DNA from: Thermosediminibacteraceae bacterium
Lineage (GTDB): Bacteria; Bacillota; Thermosediminibacteria; Thermosediminibacterales; Thermosediminibacteraceae
Direction of reading: 5' to 3'
NCBI GenBank assembly: GCA_021890755.1
Contig: JAKKUQ010000011.1
Coordinates: forward strand, 1 to 49,771
Length of the DNA: 49,771 nt
The notes under the pieces: generated by a model
What the model was told of the DNA's origin: nothing
The model's input: only the letters and a program-made list of their open reading frames with translations
Databases searched by the model: none
In this document: piece by piece, positions 1 through 9,193 of the stretch
How the letters are laid out: every line of letters begins with the position of its first letter
Position numbering within the stretch: the stretch's first letter is position 1
Translations under genes and position numbers: made by a program

Positions 1-542
1 ACTGGGCAAGGCAGTATATCGAAGAAATGGCTTCAAGAGGCATAATTAAAGGCATAGGAGAGGGTGTTTTTGCTCCGGATAAAAACGTAACGCGGGCCGA
101 ATTTACCGCAATGCTGGTAAGGCTGCTTAACCTTGAAGACAGGGAAATCGGCCGGAATCTGCCATTTACTGATGTTTTTCTTGACGACTGGTTTTACAGT
201 AGCGTAAGAGCAGCGTACAATTCGGGTCTTGTAAAGGGCACGGGAGACGAATTCAACCCCAATAGCCTTATTACCAGGCAAGAAATGGCCGTTCTCGTTA
301 CGCGCGCCGCATCGATTATGAACAAATCGGCTTTTGTAGACAGTGTGGAAGTAGAGAAAATCCTGTCCGCCTACAAAGACCGGGATAGGATATCCGAATG
401 GGCCAAGACGGAAATCGCAGTTGCCGTGAAACTTGGATTGATTCGCGGGGTAGGCGCTGATATCCTGGCGCCTGGTGATACCGCAACTCGCGCCCAGGCG
501 GCAACTGTGATATACAACCTTTATAGACTTATATATGAATGA
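1..542 (+). CDS. S-layer homology (SLH) domain protein, 3' part only
   Basis: The reading frame is open from the first bases of the window (WARQYIEEMASRGIIKG), so the gene starts upstream and the ATG at 27 is internal. What remains is almost entirely SLH repeats: a first one with ITRAEF-like NVTRAEFTAML, a second with DWFYSSVRAAYNSGLVKGTG and LITRQEMAVL, and a third with AKTEIAVAVKLGLIRGVG and TATRAQAATVIYNL ending at the stop. SLH domains bind pyruvylated secondary wall polymer and hold proteins to the cell wall. The enzymatic or structural part is outside the window, so the specific role cannot be told. A second SLH protein follows 97 bp downstream. Confidence 0.9.
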   Translation, partial: WARQYIEEMASRGIIKGIGEGVFAPDKNVTRAEFTAMLVRLLNLEDREIGRNLPFTDVFLDDWFYSSVRAAYNSGLVKGTGDEFNPNSLITRQEMAVLVTRAASIMNKSAFVDSVEVEKILSAYKDRDRISEWAKTEIAVAVKLGLIRGVGADILAPGDTATRAQAATVIYNLYRLIYE

Positions 543-639
543 TAAAGAACTTTGAGCGAGAAGGGGGGATATGGGGCGGTAGTTGATCAATTCGTACATA
601 TTTCATCAGCTTTGAGAAGAAAGGGGGCTTAAATTTTTT

Positions 640-2766
640 ATGAGAGGATCAATAAGAAAGGCGATATCTGTAGCCCTAGTTTTGATGATGATTTTTACGG
701 TATTGCCCGCATGGGCCGAATCGGGGGATTTGACCGATGACCAGATTAACAGCCTTGCTTTCTCTGTTTTTTTGCGGAACAAGCTGGAAGGCCTGAGTGT
801 GGAGGAGATAAAAAAGTTAATCGACCTCATTGAGAAAATCGACCAGAAGGATATTATCGTAGATAAATTATTCGGAACCGCCCTTGACTCCAGGCTCAAT
901 GGGTACGGAATCACGCGGGAGTCTGCGATGGCTTTTACCAAAAGCCTTAGAGAAGATAAATTTCAAAATAAATCCTGGAAAGAATGGGCAAAAGAGATCG
1001 CCGAAACGGTTAAGACGCCTAGAATCAACACCTTGACTCAGGACCAGATTGATTGGATAAAACACCTGGACAACGATATTTTCGATAAGAGCTTCCCACA
1101 ATTAACGATCCTTATCAACACAAAATTCAACAATAAATTCGACTTTATAAGATTTAGCCGTCAGATTTTCGAAAAAGTAATAACAAAAAATGTTGACATC
1201 TCCTATGAGGAAGGTAAATTTTCCGCCAGCTTCAAGGACAGCCTGGGAAATGACCTTAACCTATATCTCAGCGGCCAGCCGGATGAAGTTTCCGGTTATT
1301 TCAAAGATGGTCAGGAAATAGTCCGGCTTAACGACGATGAAATAGCAGCATTGAAAAATATAATAAATGGTATCATAACCGCATTTAATGATAGCGGATT
1401 TACCACTGACGAAAAGGACCTGCTGGCAAAAGCCCTGGAAAGCTTCGGCTTTGACGTCGAAGGATACCCCGTAACCCCGCCTGGGCCGGGAGATGACGGC
1501 GGTAGTGGCGGCGGTGGCATCGGTGGCGGCGGCGGTGGAGGAGGCACTGCACCCGGCAAGCCCGAAATCAAAATCCCTGAAGACGATGACAAGCCGGTAA
1601 CCGTTGAAGTGCCCTCTGATGTGGCTGAAGTTACCGTAGACGAAGGCAAAGCAGTTGTAACCTTCGACGAAAAAACCGTCAGCAACCTCCTGAAGCTCCT
1701 CGATGAAGCGGTGGAAAAAGCCAAAGGCAAAAAGCTTGCCCTTGTGATAAACCTTACGGACCGTGAAGAAATAGCCGATAAGGCAACCATCGAACTCCCC
1801 GCAGACCTTGCGGCAAAAGCCTTTGAAAAGGGCGCTGCCCTGACCGTCAACCTCAAGAAAGTGGGTATAGATATCCCGGCAGGTTCCGTGGAAACAAAGG
1901 ATATTAAGGGTCTGAAGATAAACGTCGAAACAAAGGACGCAAACGAAGTGCTCAAGAACATTGAAGACGTAGAAAAAATGAAGCCGGTAGGTTCTGCCAT
2001 GGATGTCAGCGTCCTTGCTGGAGATAGCCCGGCGTCCTTTAAGAAGAAGCTAACCCTGCGCTTTTCTATAAAAGGCCTTACCACAAATATAGACAAGCTT
2101 GGAATCTACTTCATCAACGAAAATGAGGGCAGAGCCGAATTCGTCGGTGGCAAAGTCGACAGGGCCAGCGGCGAAATAAGAGCGAATCTTTCCCACCTCA
2201 GCACCTACGCGCTTCTTGAATACGATAAGACCTTCGATGACATAGCAAAGCACTGGGCCAAAGATTACGTCGAATCCATGGCGGCAAAGCACGTGGTCCA
2301 CGGAAGGACTCCACAAAAGTTTGTACCTGACGATGGCATAACCCGCGCCGAATTTGCAAAGCTTATGGTAAATGCCCTCGAGCTTGATATCGTGCCATAT
2401 AAAGGTTCCTTCGAAGACGTCGCAACCGATGCCTGGTACGCCGACTACATCGAGACCGCTTACCAGAACGGTCTCATTACCGGTAGGATTGAAGGCAAAG
2501 TCTTCGACCCCAGCGCCAAGATAACAAGGCAGGAAATAATGGCTATCGTTGGAAGAGCTCTTTCCCGTAAACCATCAAAAGATGCCGACGCGCTGCTTGC
2601 CCCGTTCATCGATGCGGCAAAGGTTGAACCTTACGCCAAAGACCACGCGGCGCTGCTCGTTGAATTGGGCATAGTAAACGGTTATCCTGATGGGACCTTG
2701 AGGCCGGAGGCCAACACCACCAGGGCCGAGGCGGTAAAACTCATCTACGGCCTCTATAACAACTGA
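640..2766 (+). CDS. Secreted SLH-domain cell-surface protein
   Basis: The 708-residue product begins with a clear signal peptide (basic MRGSIRK, hydrophobic core, cleavage expected after PAWA at about residue 26). An N-terminal helical region is followed by a Pro/Gly-rich linker with long glycine runs at about residues 280-308. A beta-rich middle part (about 310-525) has no domain I can name. Three SLH repeats fill about residues 530-708, each with a TRAE or TRQE signature (GITRAEF, KITRQEI, TTRAEAV). The SLH repeats should anchor it non-covalently to the wall. The ATG at 640 is preceded by AAGGGGG at 621-627. The middle may be a self-assembling or ligand-binding module, but nothing in the sequence decides this. 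Confidence 0.9.
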   Translation: MRGSIRKAISVALVLMMIFTVLPAWAESGDLTDDQINSLAFSVFLRNKLEGLSVEEIKKLIDLIEKIDQKDIIVDKLFGTALDSRLNGYGITRESAMAFTKSLREDKFQNKSWKEWAKEIAETVKTPRINTLTQDQIDWIKHLDNDIFDKSFPQLTILINTKFNNKFDFIRFSRQIFEKVITKNVDISYEEGKFSASFKDSLGNDLNLYLSGQPDEVSGYFKDGQEIVRLNDDEIAALKNIINGIITAFNDSGFTTDEKDLLAKALESFGFDVEGYPVTPPGPGDDGGSGGGGIGGGGGGGGTAPGKPEIKIPEDDDKPVTVEVPSDVAEVTVDEGKAVVTFDEKTVSNLLKLLDEAVEKAKGKKLALVINLTDREEIADKATIELPADLAAKAFEKGAALTVNLKKVGIDIPAGSVETKDIKGLKINVETKDANEVLKNIEDVEKMKPVGSAMDVSVLAGDSPASFKKKLTLRFSIKGLTTNIDKLGIYFINENEGRAEFVGGKVDRASGEIRANLSHLSTYALLEYDKTFDDIAKHWAKDYVESMAAKHVVHGRTPQKFVPDDGITRAEFAKLMVNALELDIVPYKGSFEDVATDAWYADYIETAYQNGLITGRIEGKVFDPSAKITRQEIMAIVGRALSRKPSKDADALLAPFIDAAKVEPYAKDHAALLVELGIVNGYPDGTLRPEANTTRAEAVKLIYGLYNN

Positions 2767-2773
2767 TAAATAA

Positions 2774-2795
2774 GGGGTACTCGAAAGAGTACCCC
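2774..2795 (+). terminator. Hairpin after the SLH gene
   Basis: The 9-bp arms GGGGTACTC and GAGTACCCC enclose a GAAA tetraloop, eight bases after the SLH stop codon. It is a strong stem, but it is followed by an A-rich tract and not a T run. It may be a weak terminator, an mRNA 3'-end stabiliser or a processing site separating the SLH gene from the polysaccharide cluster. Confidence 0.45.
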
Positions 2796-2823
2796 CGGAT
2801 AAAAAAATATTGGGAGAAAAGAA

Positions 2824-3360
2824 ATGAAAAAAAGGATTTTAGTTGGTCTTATAATCTTACTGGGTTTGATATTATCATTTTTATTCATCGTAGTAAATAA
2901 ATCTTTCGACGTAGTCTTTCCGAACTACATCTGGGAGGTAACTGAAGGCGAAAGAGAAAGTCAGCCTAAGGGAGAAAATTTAGAAAATGAGAAAATCCCG
3001 GATGCGCCTGATACTTCGGAAAAAGGGCTTAATGCAAGCACCCCAAAAGGGGGACAACTCCCCGAGTATGAAAGGCTATCATCCCAAAGTTCTGCTGGCA
3101 GCAAAGAAAAATACTCTGAGGAGACCACGGTCGAGGAAATTGCAAAAAATATTAGTTTTTCCGATAAGAGGCGGATACTCAGGCTTGTAGCCAAAAGGCT
3201 TACCGCGGATGACATAAAGTACCTCCTTGGGCTTTTAAAAGGAGGGCTTACGGAAAGTGAAAAGCAACAAGCGGTAAAACTTGCCTTAAAAAGATTTACT
3301 CCGGAAGAGATAGAGGAGATCAGAGCGCTATACAAAAAATATAAGCATATTGCAAAATGA
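2824..3360 (+). CDS. Membrane-anchored protein of unknown function
   Basis: The 178-residue protein has one N-terminal transmembrane or signal-anchor segment (about residues 5-25). A charged, low-complexity Glu/Lys/Ser stretch (about 45-95) follows, then a predicted helical C-terminal half with two similar segments (FSDKRRILRLVAKRLTADDIKYL and SEKQQAVKLALKRFTPEEIEEI), which suggests an internal duplication. No family is recognised. It has a good GGGAG site and sits 14 bp before the chain-length regulator. A role at the membrane in polysaccharide assembly is a guess from position only. Confidence 0.75.
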   Translation: MKKRILVGLIILLGLILSFLFIVVNKSFDVVFPNYIWEVTEGERESQPKGENLENEKIPDAPDTSEKGLNASTPKGGQLPEYERLSSQSSAGSKEKYSEETTVEEIAKNISFSDKRRILRLVAKRLTADDIKYLLGLLKGGLTESEKQQAVKLALKRFTPEEIEEIRALYKKYKHIAK

Positions 3361-3374
3361 GGGGGGCTTTTTAA

Positions 3375-4088
3375 TTGGAAGAAAGGGAGGCTTTTGAAGA
3401 GGAAATATCGCTAAAAGAAATTATAGACATATTAAAAAGACGGGCAATAATAATCGGCATTATCGTTATTATTTCTCTTGCCGTAACGGCCGTATACACA
3501 TTCTATTTTAAAAAACCCGTATATCAATCCTACACCACCTTAATGGTGGTAAAACCCGCACATAAAATCCAGGACCCGAATGCCCAGATAACCTATCAGG
3601 AGATTCAGACCAACCGCCTTTTGGTTTCCACTTACGGCGAGATCGCCAAAAGCCGTTCGGTTCTTGAAGAAGTTATAAAAAACCTTAAGCTTAGCACTTC
3701 CTTCGAGGACCTAAGGTCCCGCATCCAGGTAAATCTCGTGAAGGATACTGAGATAATAGAGATCCGGGTGTCGGACCATGACCCGGAAATGGCTGCCACC
3801 ATAGCCAACGAGACGGCAAGGAGCTTTTCAAAGCAGGTTATGAGAATAATGAACGTTGAAAATGTCCAGGTAATCGACGAAGCAATACCCATATACCGGA
3901 AGGTGGAGCCAAGACCGGCATTGAATTTAGCGCTTGCATTGGTTCTGGGCCTGATGGTAGGGATTTTCATTGCTTTTGTCCTGGAATTCATGGATACCTC
4001 AATAAAGTCACCGGAAGATGTAGCAAAATACCTGGGACTCCCGGTGATAGGGACGATACCGTACATTGAAAAGGGAGAGGTAGCATAA
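3375..4088 (+). CDS. Polysaccharide chain-length regulator (Wzz/YveK/CapA-like)
   Basis: This 237-residue membrane protein has the polysaccharide co-polymerase layout: a short cytosolic N-terminus (EISLKEIIDILKRRA), a transmembrane helix at about residues 25-45, an external domain, and a second helix at about 175-200 preceded by the proline motif (RKVEPRPALNLALALVLG). In Gram-positive bacteria this protein is the transmembrane activator of a separate BY-kinase, which is the next gene and overlaps by one base. The TTG start at 3375 is chosen because GGGGGG lies at 3361-3366 and the family N-terminal pattern begins right there. It should control chain length and export of the polymer made by the cluster. 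Confidence 0.9.
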   Translation: MEEREAFEEEISLKEIIDILKRRAIIIGIIVIISLAVTAVYTFYFKKPVYQSYTTLMVVKPAHKIQDPNAQITYQEIQTNRLLVSTYGEIAKSRSVLEEVIKNLKLSTSFEDLRSRIQVNLVKDTEIIEIRVSDHDPEMAATIANETARSFSKQVMRIMNVENVQVIDEAIPIYRKVEPRPALNLALALVLGLMVGIFIAFVLEFMDTSIKSPEDVAKYLGLPVIGTIPYIEKGEVA

Positions 4089-4804
4089 TGGATGAAAGAT
4101 ATCCAGAATTGTTTCTGATGGATGACCCGAAATCCGTCGTTTCGGAAGCTTTTCGGATGCTCAGGACCAATCTCCAGTTTGCAAGCGTGGACAGGCCCCT
4201 AAAAAAGATAATGGTAACGAGCAGCGTTCCACAAGAAGGAAAAAGCACCGTTATTGCGAATTTGGCAATCTGCATTGCGAGCGCCGGAAGTAAAGTGCTT
4301 CTTGTGGATGCTGACCTCAGAAGGCCGAATATATATAAGCTGTTCTTGCTGGAAAATTATAAAGGACTTTCTAACCTTCTTGCTGAAAATCTGCCGAAAG
4401 ATGCGGTGGTAAATAAGACGAAAGTGGAAAACCTCCATGTCATCACCAGCGGGCCGGTGCCGCCAAACCCCGCCGAAATACTCGGTTCTGCCAGGATGAA
4501 GAATTTTCTGGATCAAGTATCCTCGGAATATGACATGGTTCTTATAGACGCTCCCCCGGTGAACAGCGTGGCCGACGCATCGATCCTTTCATCGCTGGTG
4601 GACGGTGTGATTCTGGTGGTGGAAGCGGGTTCTACTGAGAGGGAAGCTGCTATTGTGGCAAAGCAGCAGCTGGAAAAAGTGAACGCCAGGATTCTTGGAG
4701 TGGTGCTAAATAAAGTTAAACAGGAAAAGAGCGGTGGGTATTATTATTACTATTACTACTACGGCGAGGAGGGTAAAAAGAGGAAAAAGAAAAAGATTAT
4801 TTGA
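4088..4804 (+). CDS. Tyrosine-protein kinase, CpsD/CapB family (BY-kinase)
   Basis: The 238-residue ATPase shows a Walker A site (SVPQEGKST, about residues 46-54), Walker A' (VLLVDADLRRP, about 70-80) and Walker B (MVLIDAPPV). The C-terminus has the autophosphorylated tyrosine cluster, here eight tyrosines in a row after SGG, followed by a strongly basic tail (KKRKKKK). BY-kinases cycle between phosphorylated and free states with the membrane activator encoded just upstream, which controls polymerisation. ATG 4088 overlaps the stop of the activator, so translation is coupled. No CpsB/YwqE-type phosphatase is found in this window. Confidence 0.93.
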   Translation: MDERYPELFLMDDPKSVVSEAFRMLRTNLQFASVDRPLKKIMVTSSVPQEGKSTVIANLAICIASAGSKVLLVDADLRRPNIYKLFLLENYKGLSNLLAENLPKDAVVNKTKVENLHVITSGPVPPNPAEILGSARMKNFLDQVSSEYDMVLIDAPPVNSVADASILSSLVDGVILVVEAGSTEREAAIVAKQQLEKVNARILGVVLNKVKQEKSGGYYYYYYYYGEEGKKRKKKKII

Positions 4805-4906
4805 TTTATTCCGCTGAGAGGGTAGCAGGGAAATAGTATGTTTTTGTAGAATATTAGTGATGAAGTTAAAAAACAGCAAAAAATGTAAAAATAGGCGGTG
4901 AAGAAT

Positions 4907-7795
4907 TTGAAGAAAGAAAAAAGAGACATATATTACATATTGTTTGCTGCCCTCTTGGTGCTCCTTTTTTACCCTCCCTATTTCAGGGGACTATTTTTCG
5001 ACAAGGAGCTCCTGCCAACCCATATATTTAGCGGCATCTTATTTCTGGCGTGGCTGATTTATAGGGCCTTCGCCCTTCAGGGAACCCGGTTTTTCCGGTG
5101 TTCGGTAGACTATGCTGCATTAGCCGTCGTCGCAGCTTATCTAATCTCATTATTTTCGGCGGTAAATCTGCGATATGCCGTAGGTGAATTTTTGAAGTAC
5201 ATAAATTACTTCATAGTTTATTACCTCGTCTCGGACATGGCCCGGGGCGAACGGGAAAAAAGGATAATCCTTTGGACCCTGGTGCTTTCGGCTGCAGGTG
5301 TTGCTCTTTTAGGCATTGGCGCAGCAGCGGGCACGGTAAAATACCCGGGAGCTTTTGTGGGCGGAAGGATAAACTCTACCCTCCAGTACCCGAATACGCT
5401 TGCGGCATATCTTACAGCTGCACTAATACTGGGATTGGGGCTTCAGGCGGTAGCTGAAAAGCGCTGGCAAAGGTTCGCCCTTTCGGCTATAAACTATACA
5501 TTATTCTTAGCCTTTCTCTTTACCCTTTCCAGGGCTGCATGGCTTATGTTTCCTGTGTTTTACCTTATCCTCATTGCGGGCATCCCAGGGGCTTATAAGA
5601 TGAAGGCACTGGGTTATTCCATGCAGTGCTTTGCGGCGGGCATCCTGATCTCGCCGGTCTTCGGCTCTAGCATTTCCGGCGGGCAGGGAGTGAAGGTTTG
5701 GCTTTGGTATCTTGCAGGACTCGTACTTACCCCGGCAATGTTTTTCATCTTTGAAAAGCTCAGCGAGCGCTTTTCTGTCCGCATAAGGCCCGTAACGTTG
5801 CTTTCGGCTCTCGTTATCGTTGCAATATTGGCGGGAGGCGGCGCTTATATAGCTTTTACCACCGAAAAACCGCTAACCCTTTCCCACGAAGCTAGCGAAT
5901 CCGAAAGTTGGAAGACCTCCTGGTACACCATAAGCAATGTAGAGCCGGATACCGAATACGTCTTAAAAGTGACGGTGACGGCGAGACCAGGGAGCAAGGA
6001 AAACCATTGGGGCGGCGCTGTCCTAATAAACAGCGTGGGCGAAAACAACAAATCGCAGAGGATCAAAAATGAGTACTTCAATGAGCTTTTAGAAAATCAG
6101 CCGGTGGAAATCCGTTTCAAAACCCTGGAAGATACAAGAAAGCTCCAGATAGGCTTCAGCAACCGCTATCCCGGTACATCCGTCACTTTTAGCAATGCCG
6201 AAATATTCGAGTCAAGCGACAAAGCGGCAAGGCAGCGGATTATCCTGGCGTATAAATATATACCCGAAGCCATAGCCAAGAGGATCGCAAGTATAAGCTT
6301 TGGCGAGCGCAGCGTTCAGGGAAGGCTAAGCTTTTACCGGGACGCCTTAAAAATGATAAAGGATCGCCCAATTATAGGTTGGGGCGGCGGAGGCTGGAAG
6401 GCGGCTTATTTTGCATACCAGTCATACCGGTACTTCACCACGGAAGTTCACAGCTTCTTCCTGCAGCTTGCGGTGGAGGCGGGGATATTAGGCCTTATAG
6501 CCTTTCTTTCCGTGCTGGTGCTGATTATAAGGAATCTTGCCTCAAATAAAGTCGATAATCCGGTGCGCGGTACCGTAAACTGGTCTGTACTTTCTTCCGC
6601 TTTTGCGGTTTTGGGGCACAGCGCCGTGGATTTTAACTTATCCCTTTCGGCTGTGGCAATCTATCTTTGGGCGCTATTCGGCTTTGCGGCTGCGGAGGGT
6701 GCGTCATCCGCTACGGCAGAGAGGAAAAAGCCGATAGATACCGGATCTTATGCGATATGGGTTGCAGGAATCCTTGTTCTCATTTTTATCCTCGGGTCAG
6801 GAACACTCTACGCCGGCTATGCTTACGGACAAAAGGCCGTTGGAGCACTGCGTAACGGCGACATTGCGGAAGCAAAAAAAGCCTTCGAGAAAGCATCCAA
6901 ATACGACCCGCTTACCGCTTCCTTCAAAGCAGACCTTTCCCAGATATACGATATAATAGGGGGACAAAAAGGAAACGAAGAGTATAAAGAAAAGGCACTA
7001 AAGCTAAGAGAAGAAGCCGTCGCACTTGATCCATATAACGCCAAGATGAAGACTTTACTTGCTGCAACCTATTTAAGTAAAGGAAGACTGGAAGAGGGTC
7101 TTTCATTGCTGGAAGAGACGGCAAGGTTGAATCCTTATAACATCAATGTATGGGAAACCCTGGCCGAAGGATACGAAAAAGTGGCAGAGATATATATAGC
7201 GAAAAATGAAACAGCCCGGGCAAAGGAACTATTGCAAAAATGCCTTGCCATACCGGAAAGGATAGTGAAGCTCAACCGGAAGTCGCCTAAGAATGACCCT
7301 GGCGTAGAAAAGCTTACGGCGACGAAAAATTTGATGCTTTACCTTACAAAAGCTGAAAAACTGCTGGAAAGCCCGGATAAAGAGACAATTAAAACATTAA
7401 AAGACTTGGTCTTTGCGGCAAACTTTGGGCTTGACATAGATGAAAACAGTATGCCTGACCTTTTCAACATTTCAGGCGACGGAAAGGTAGAGATAAAACA
7501 GGGGGAATATGTGAAGATAAAACCTGCAGGCACCTCTCAATTTAGACTTTACGCATCAGCTGCCCTGCAATTAGAAGAAAGTGAATCCTATGAAATATCC
7601 ATAGAAGGCAAGATGTCGCCTGAAAGCTATAAAGTAGAAGTGATAGCGGATAATAAAGTCATATCAAGCTCCGATGATAATAGATTGGAATTTATTGCGC
7701 CTGAAGGAGCGGACGGCAAGGAAGCGGGAATTAGAGTTGGATTAAATCCGAATAGGGAAATGATATTGAAAAAAATTTTAGTGTATAAAAAATAG
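4907..7795 (+). CDS. Wzy-like O-antigen polymerase/ligase with TPR region
   Basis: This protein of about 962 residues has many membrane helices in its first 310 residues. An external loop domain follows, then the Wzy_C-like core with the RLSFYRDALKMIKDRPIIGWGGGGWK motif that marks O-antigen ligase/polymerase proteins, and further helices. A tetratricopeptide region (two or three TPRs, AEAKKAFEKASKYDPLTASF and following) and a beta-rich C-terminal domain end it. It should polymerise or transfer the lipid-linked repeat unit outside the membrane. A TTG at 4907 is taken as the start because AGGCGGTGA (4893-4901) forms a Shine-Dalgarno site for it; the in-frame GTG at 4898 lies inside that site. 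Confidence 0.88.
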   Translation: MKKEKRDIYYILFAALLVLLFYPPYFRGLFFDKELLPTHIFSGILFLAWLIYRAFALQGTRFFRCSVDYAALAVVAAYLISLFSAVNLRYAVGEFLKYINYFIVYYLVSDMARGEREKRIILWTLVLSAAGVALLGIGAAAGTVKYPGAFVGGRINSTLQYPNTLAAYLTAALILGLGLQAVAEKRWQRFALSAINYTLFLAFLFTLSRAAWLMFPVFYLILIAGIPGAYKMKALGYSMQCFAAGILISPVFGSSISGGQGVKVWLWYLAGLVLTPAMFFIFEKLSERFSVRIRPVTLLSALVIVAILAGGGAYIAFTTEKPLTLSHEASESESWKTSWYTISNVEPDTEYVLKVTVTARPGSKENHWGGAVLINSVGENNKSQRIKNEYFNELLENQPVEIRFKTLEDTRKLQIGFSNRYPGTSVTFSNAEIFESSDKAARQRIILAYKYIPEAIAKRIASISFGERSVQGRLSFYRDALKMIKDRPIIGWGGGGWKAAYFAYQSYRYFTTEVHSFFLQLAVEAGILGLIAFLSVLVLIIRNLASNKVDNPVRGTVNWSVLSSAFAVLGHSAVDFNLSLSAVAIYLWALFGFAAAEGASSATAERKKPIDTGSYAIWVAGILVLIFILGSGTLYAGYAYGQKAVGALRNGDIAEAKKAFEKASKYDPLTASFKADLSQIYDIIGGQKGNEEYKEKALKLREEAVALDPYNAKMKTLLAATYLSKGRLEEGLSLLEETARLNPYNINVWETLAEGYEKVAEIYIAKNETARAKELLQKCLAIPERIVKLNRKSPKNDPGVEKLTATKNLMLYLTKAEKLLESPDKETIKTLKDLVFAANFGLDIDENSMPDLFNISGDGKVEIKQGEYVKIKPAGTSQFRLYASAALQLEESESYEISIEGKMSPESYKVEVIADNKVISSSDDNRLEFIAPEGADGKEAGIRVGLNPNREMILKKILVYKK

Positions 7796-7834
7796 CGTCT
7801 GATAATCACAAAATAGAAGCAGGGGGGCCTGGAA

Positions 7835-9193
7835 TTGAACGTAACGATAATCGGAGCCGGGTATGTTGGACTTACCACCGGCCTTGCACTGGCCTATATA
7901 GGACACGATGTGTGTATAGTGGAAAAAGATAATCGCAAAATTGAGCTTTTAAAAAAAGGCAAAAGCCCCATATACGAAAAGGGCTTAGAAGAACTCCTCG
8001 CTCTTGTTAAAAAAAACGTAACCTTTACTGAAACTCCTGAAGAAAAGGTTCCGGATTCTGATGTAATCATCATTGCTGTAGGCACGCCACCGCTGGAAAA
8101 CGGCGAAGCAGATCTTTCTTATGTTGAAAAAGCATCAGAAGAAGTAGCTGATTGCCTGCAGTCCGGAAAAAGCTATACGGTAGTTATAAAATCCACGGTG
8201 CCGATAGGAACTAATGAGAAAGTATCAATGCAAATAAAACGCAGACTAAAAGAAAATAACATATCCTGTGAAGTGAATATGGCATCTAATCCCGAATTTT
8301 TAAGGGAAGGCATGGCCTTATATGATGCTTTGTATCCCGATAGGATAGTTGTAGGTGCAAAGTCAGAGAAGGCAATCGCTGACCTGCAGCAACTTTACAG
8401 CCCCATACTGCAGCAAACATTCACTCCTCCTCATTTCCTTCAGCGGCCAAATGGGATGAAACTTCCGCATTTTATAGTAACCGATACCACCAGTGCCGAG
8501 ATGATAAAATATGCTGCCAATGCTTTCTTGGCCTTAAAAATAAGTTTCATAAACGAAATAGCTGGCCTTTGCGAAAAAGTAGGAGCCGATGTGGTAGATG
8601 TAGCAAGGGGTATCGGCACCGACAGGAGAATAGGGATGAGCTTTTTAAATGCAGGCATAGGCTGGGGAGGAAGCTGCTTTCCCAAAGATACTTCTGCACT
8701 TGTGGAATTTGCAAAGAAGATAGGATACGATATGCCCATTGTTTCAGCGGCAAGAAAAGTAAATTATAAAATGAGAAAAACGCCCGTTGAAAAATTAAAA
8801 AACCATTTTGGAAGTTTAAATGGAAGGACTATAGCGGTGTTAGGTCTCGCCTTCAAGCCCAATACCGATGACATAAGAGAATCCCCGGCGATAGATATAA
8901 TAAAAGCTATTCTAGCTGAAGGAGCAAGGGTAAAAGCCTGTGATCCTGTAGCTATAGAAAACGCTAAAAAGGCCTTAGAAAAAGAAAATGTCAGCTTTTT
9001 CGAAGACCCTTATGAATCCGTAGAAGGTGCGGATGCTGTAATCCTTGCGACAGAATGGCCTCAGTGGGCAAATATAGATTTTGAAAGGCTGGCAAGCAGG
9101 ATGGAAAATCGGGTGTTCATTGATGGACGAAACTACTATGAGCCGGAAGAAATTGAAAAGGCCGGATTTACATACATGGGGGTAGGCAGATGA
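7835..9193 (+). CDS. ugd: UDP-glucose 6-dehydrogenase
   Basis: The enzyme oxidises UDP-glucose twice with NAD to UDP-glucuronate. The 452-residue product has the N-terminal NAD-binding GAGYVG (residues 7-12), the central helix linking two Rossmann domains, and the active-site motif GGSCFPKD with catalytic Cys281. The C-terminal UDP-binding domain carries AVLGLAFKPNTDDIRESP. It could belong to the closely related UDP-ManNAc or UDP-GlcNAc dehydrogenases, but the TuaD/Ugd pattern fits best. TTG 7835 is supported by AGGGGGG just upstream and by the family N-terminus. The next gene overlaps by 4 bp and would use UDP-glucuronate. Confidence 0.92.
   Translation: MNVTIIGAGYVGLTTGLALAYIGHDVCIVEKDNRKIELLKKGKSPIYEKGLEELLALVKKNVTFTETPEEKVPDSDVIIIAVGTPPLENGEADLSYVEKASEEVADCLQSGKSYTVVIKSTVPIGTNEKVSMQIKRRLKENNISCEVNMASNPEFLREGMALYDALYPDRIVVGAKSEKAIADLQQLYSPILQQTFTPPHFLQRPNGMKLPHFIVTDTTSAEMIKYAANAFLALKISFINEIAGLCEKVGADVVDVARGIGTDRRIGMSFLNAGIGWGGSCFPKDTSALVEFAKKIGYDMPIVSAARKVNYKMRKTPVEKLKNHFGSLNGRTIAVLGLAFKPNTDDIRESPAIDIIKAILAEGARVKACDPVAIENAKKALEKENVSFFEDPYESVEGADAVILATEWPQWANIDFERLASRMENRVFIDGRNYYEPEEIEKAGFTYMGVGR

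Noticed and set aside
1311-2096. Long minus-strand open frame of 261 codons opposite the SLH gene
   Set aside because: It mirrors a strongly coding plus-strand gene; its poly-proline part is just the complement of the glycine linker. No ribosome site is seen.
2774-2800. Strong classic terminator after the SLH gene
   Set aside because: The stem is good but no T run follows, so it is listed only as a hairpin of uncertain role.
4810-4830. CTGAGAGGG resembling part of a TPP riboswitch before the polymerase gene
   Set aside because: The other conserved parts and pairing of the riboswitch are missing, and the gene has no link to thiamine.
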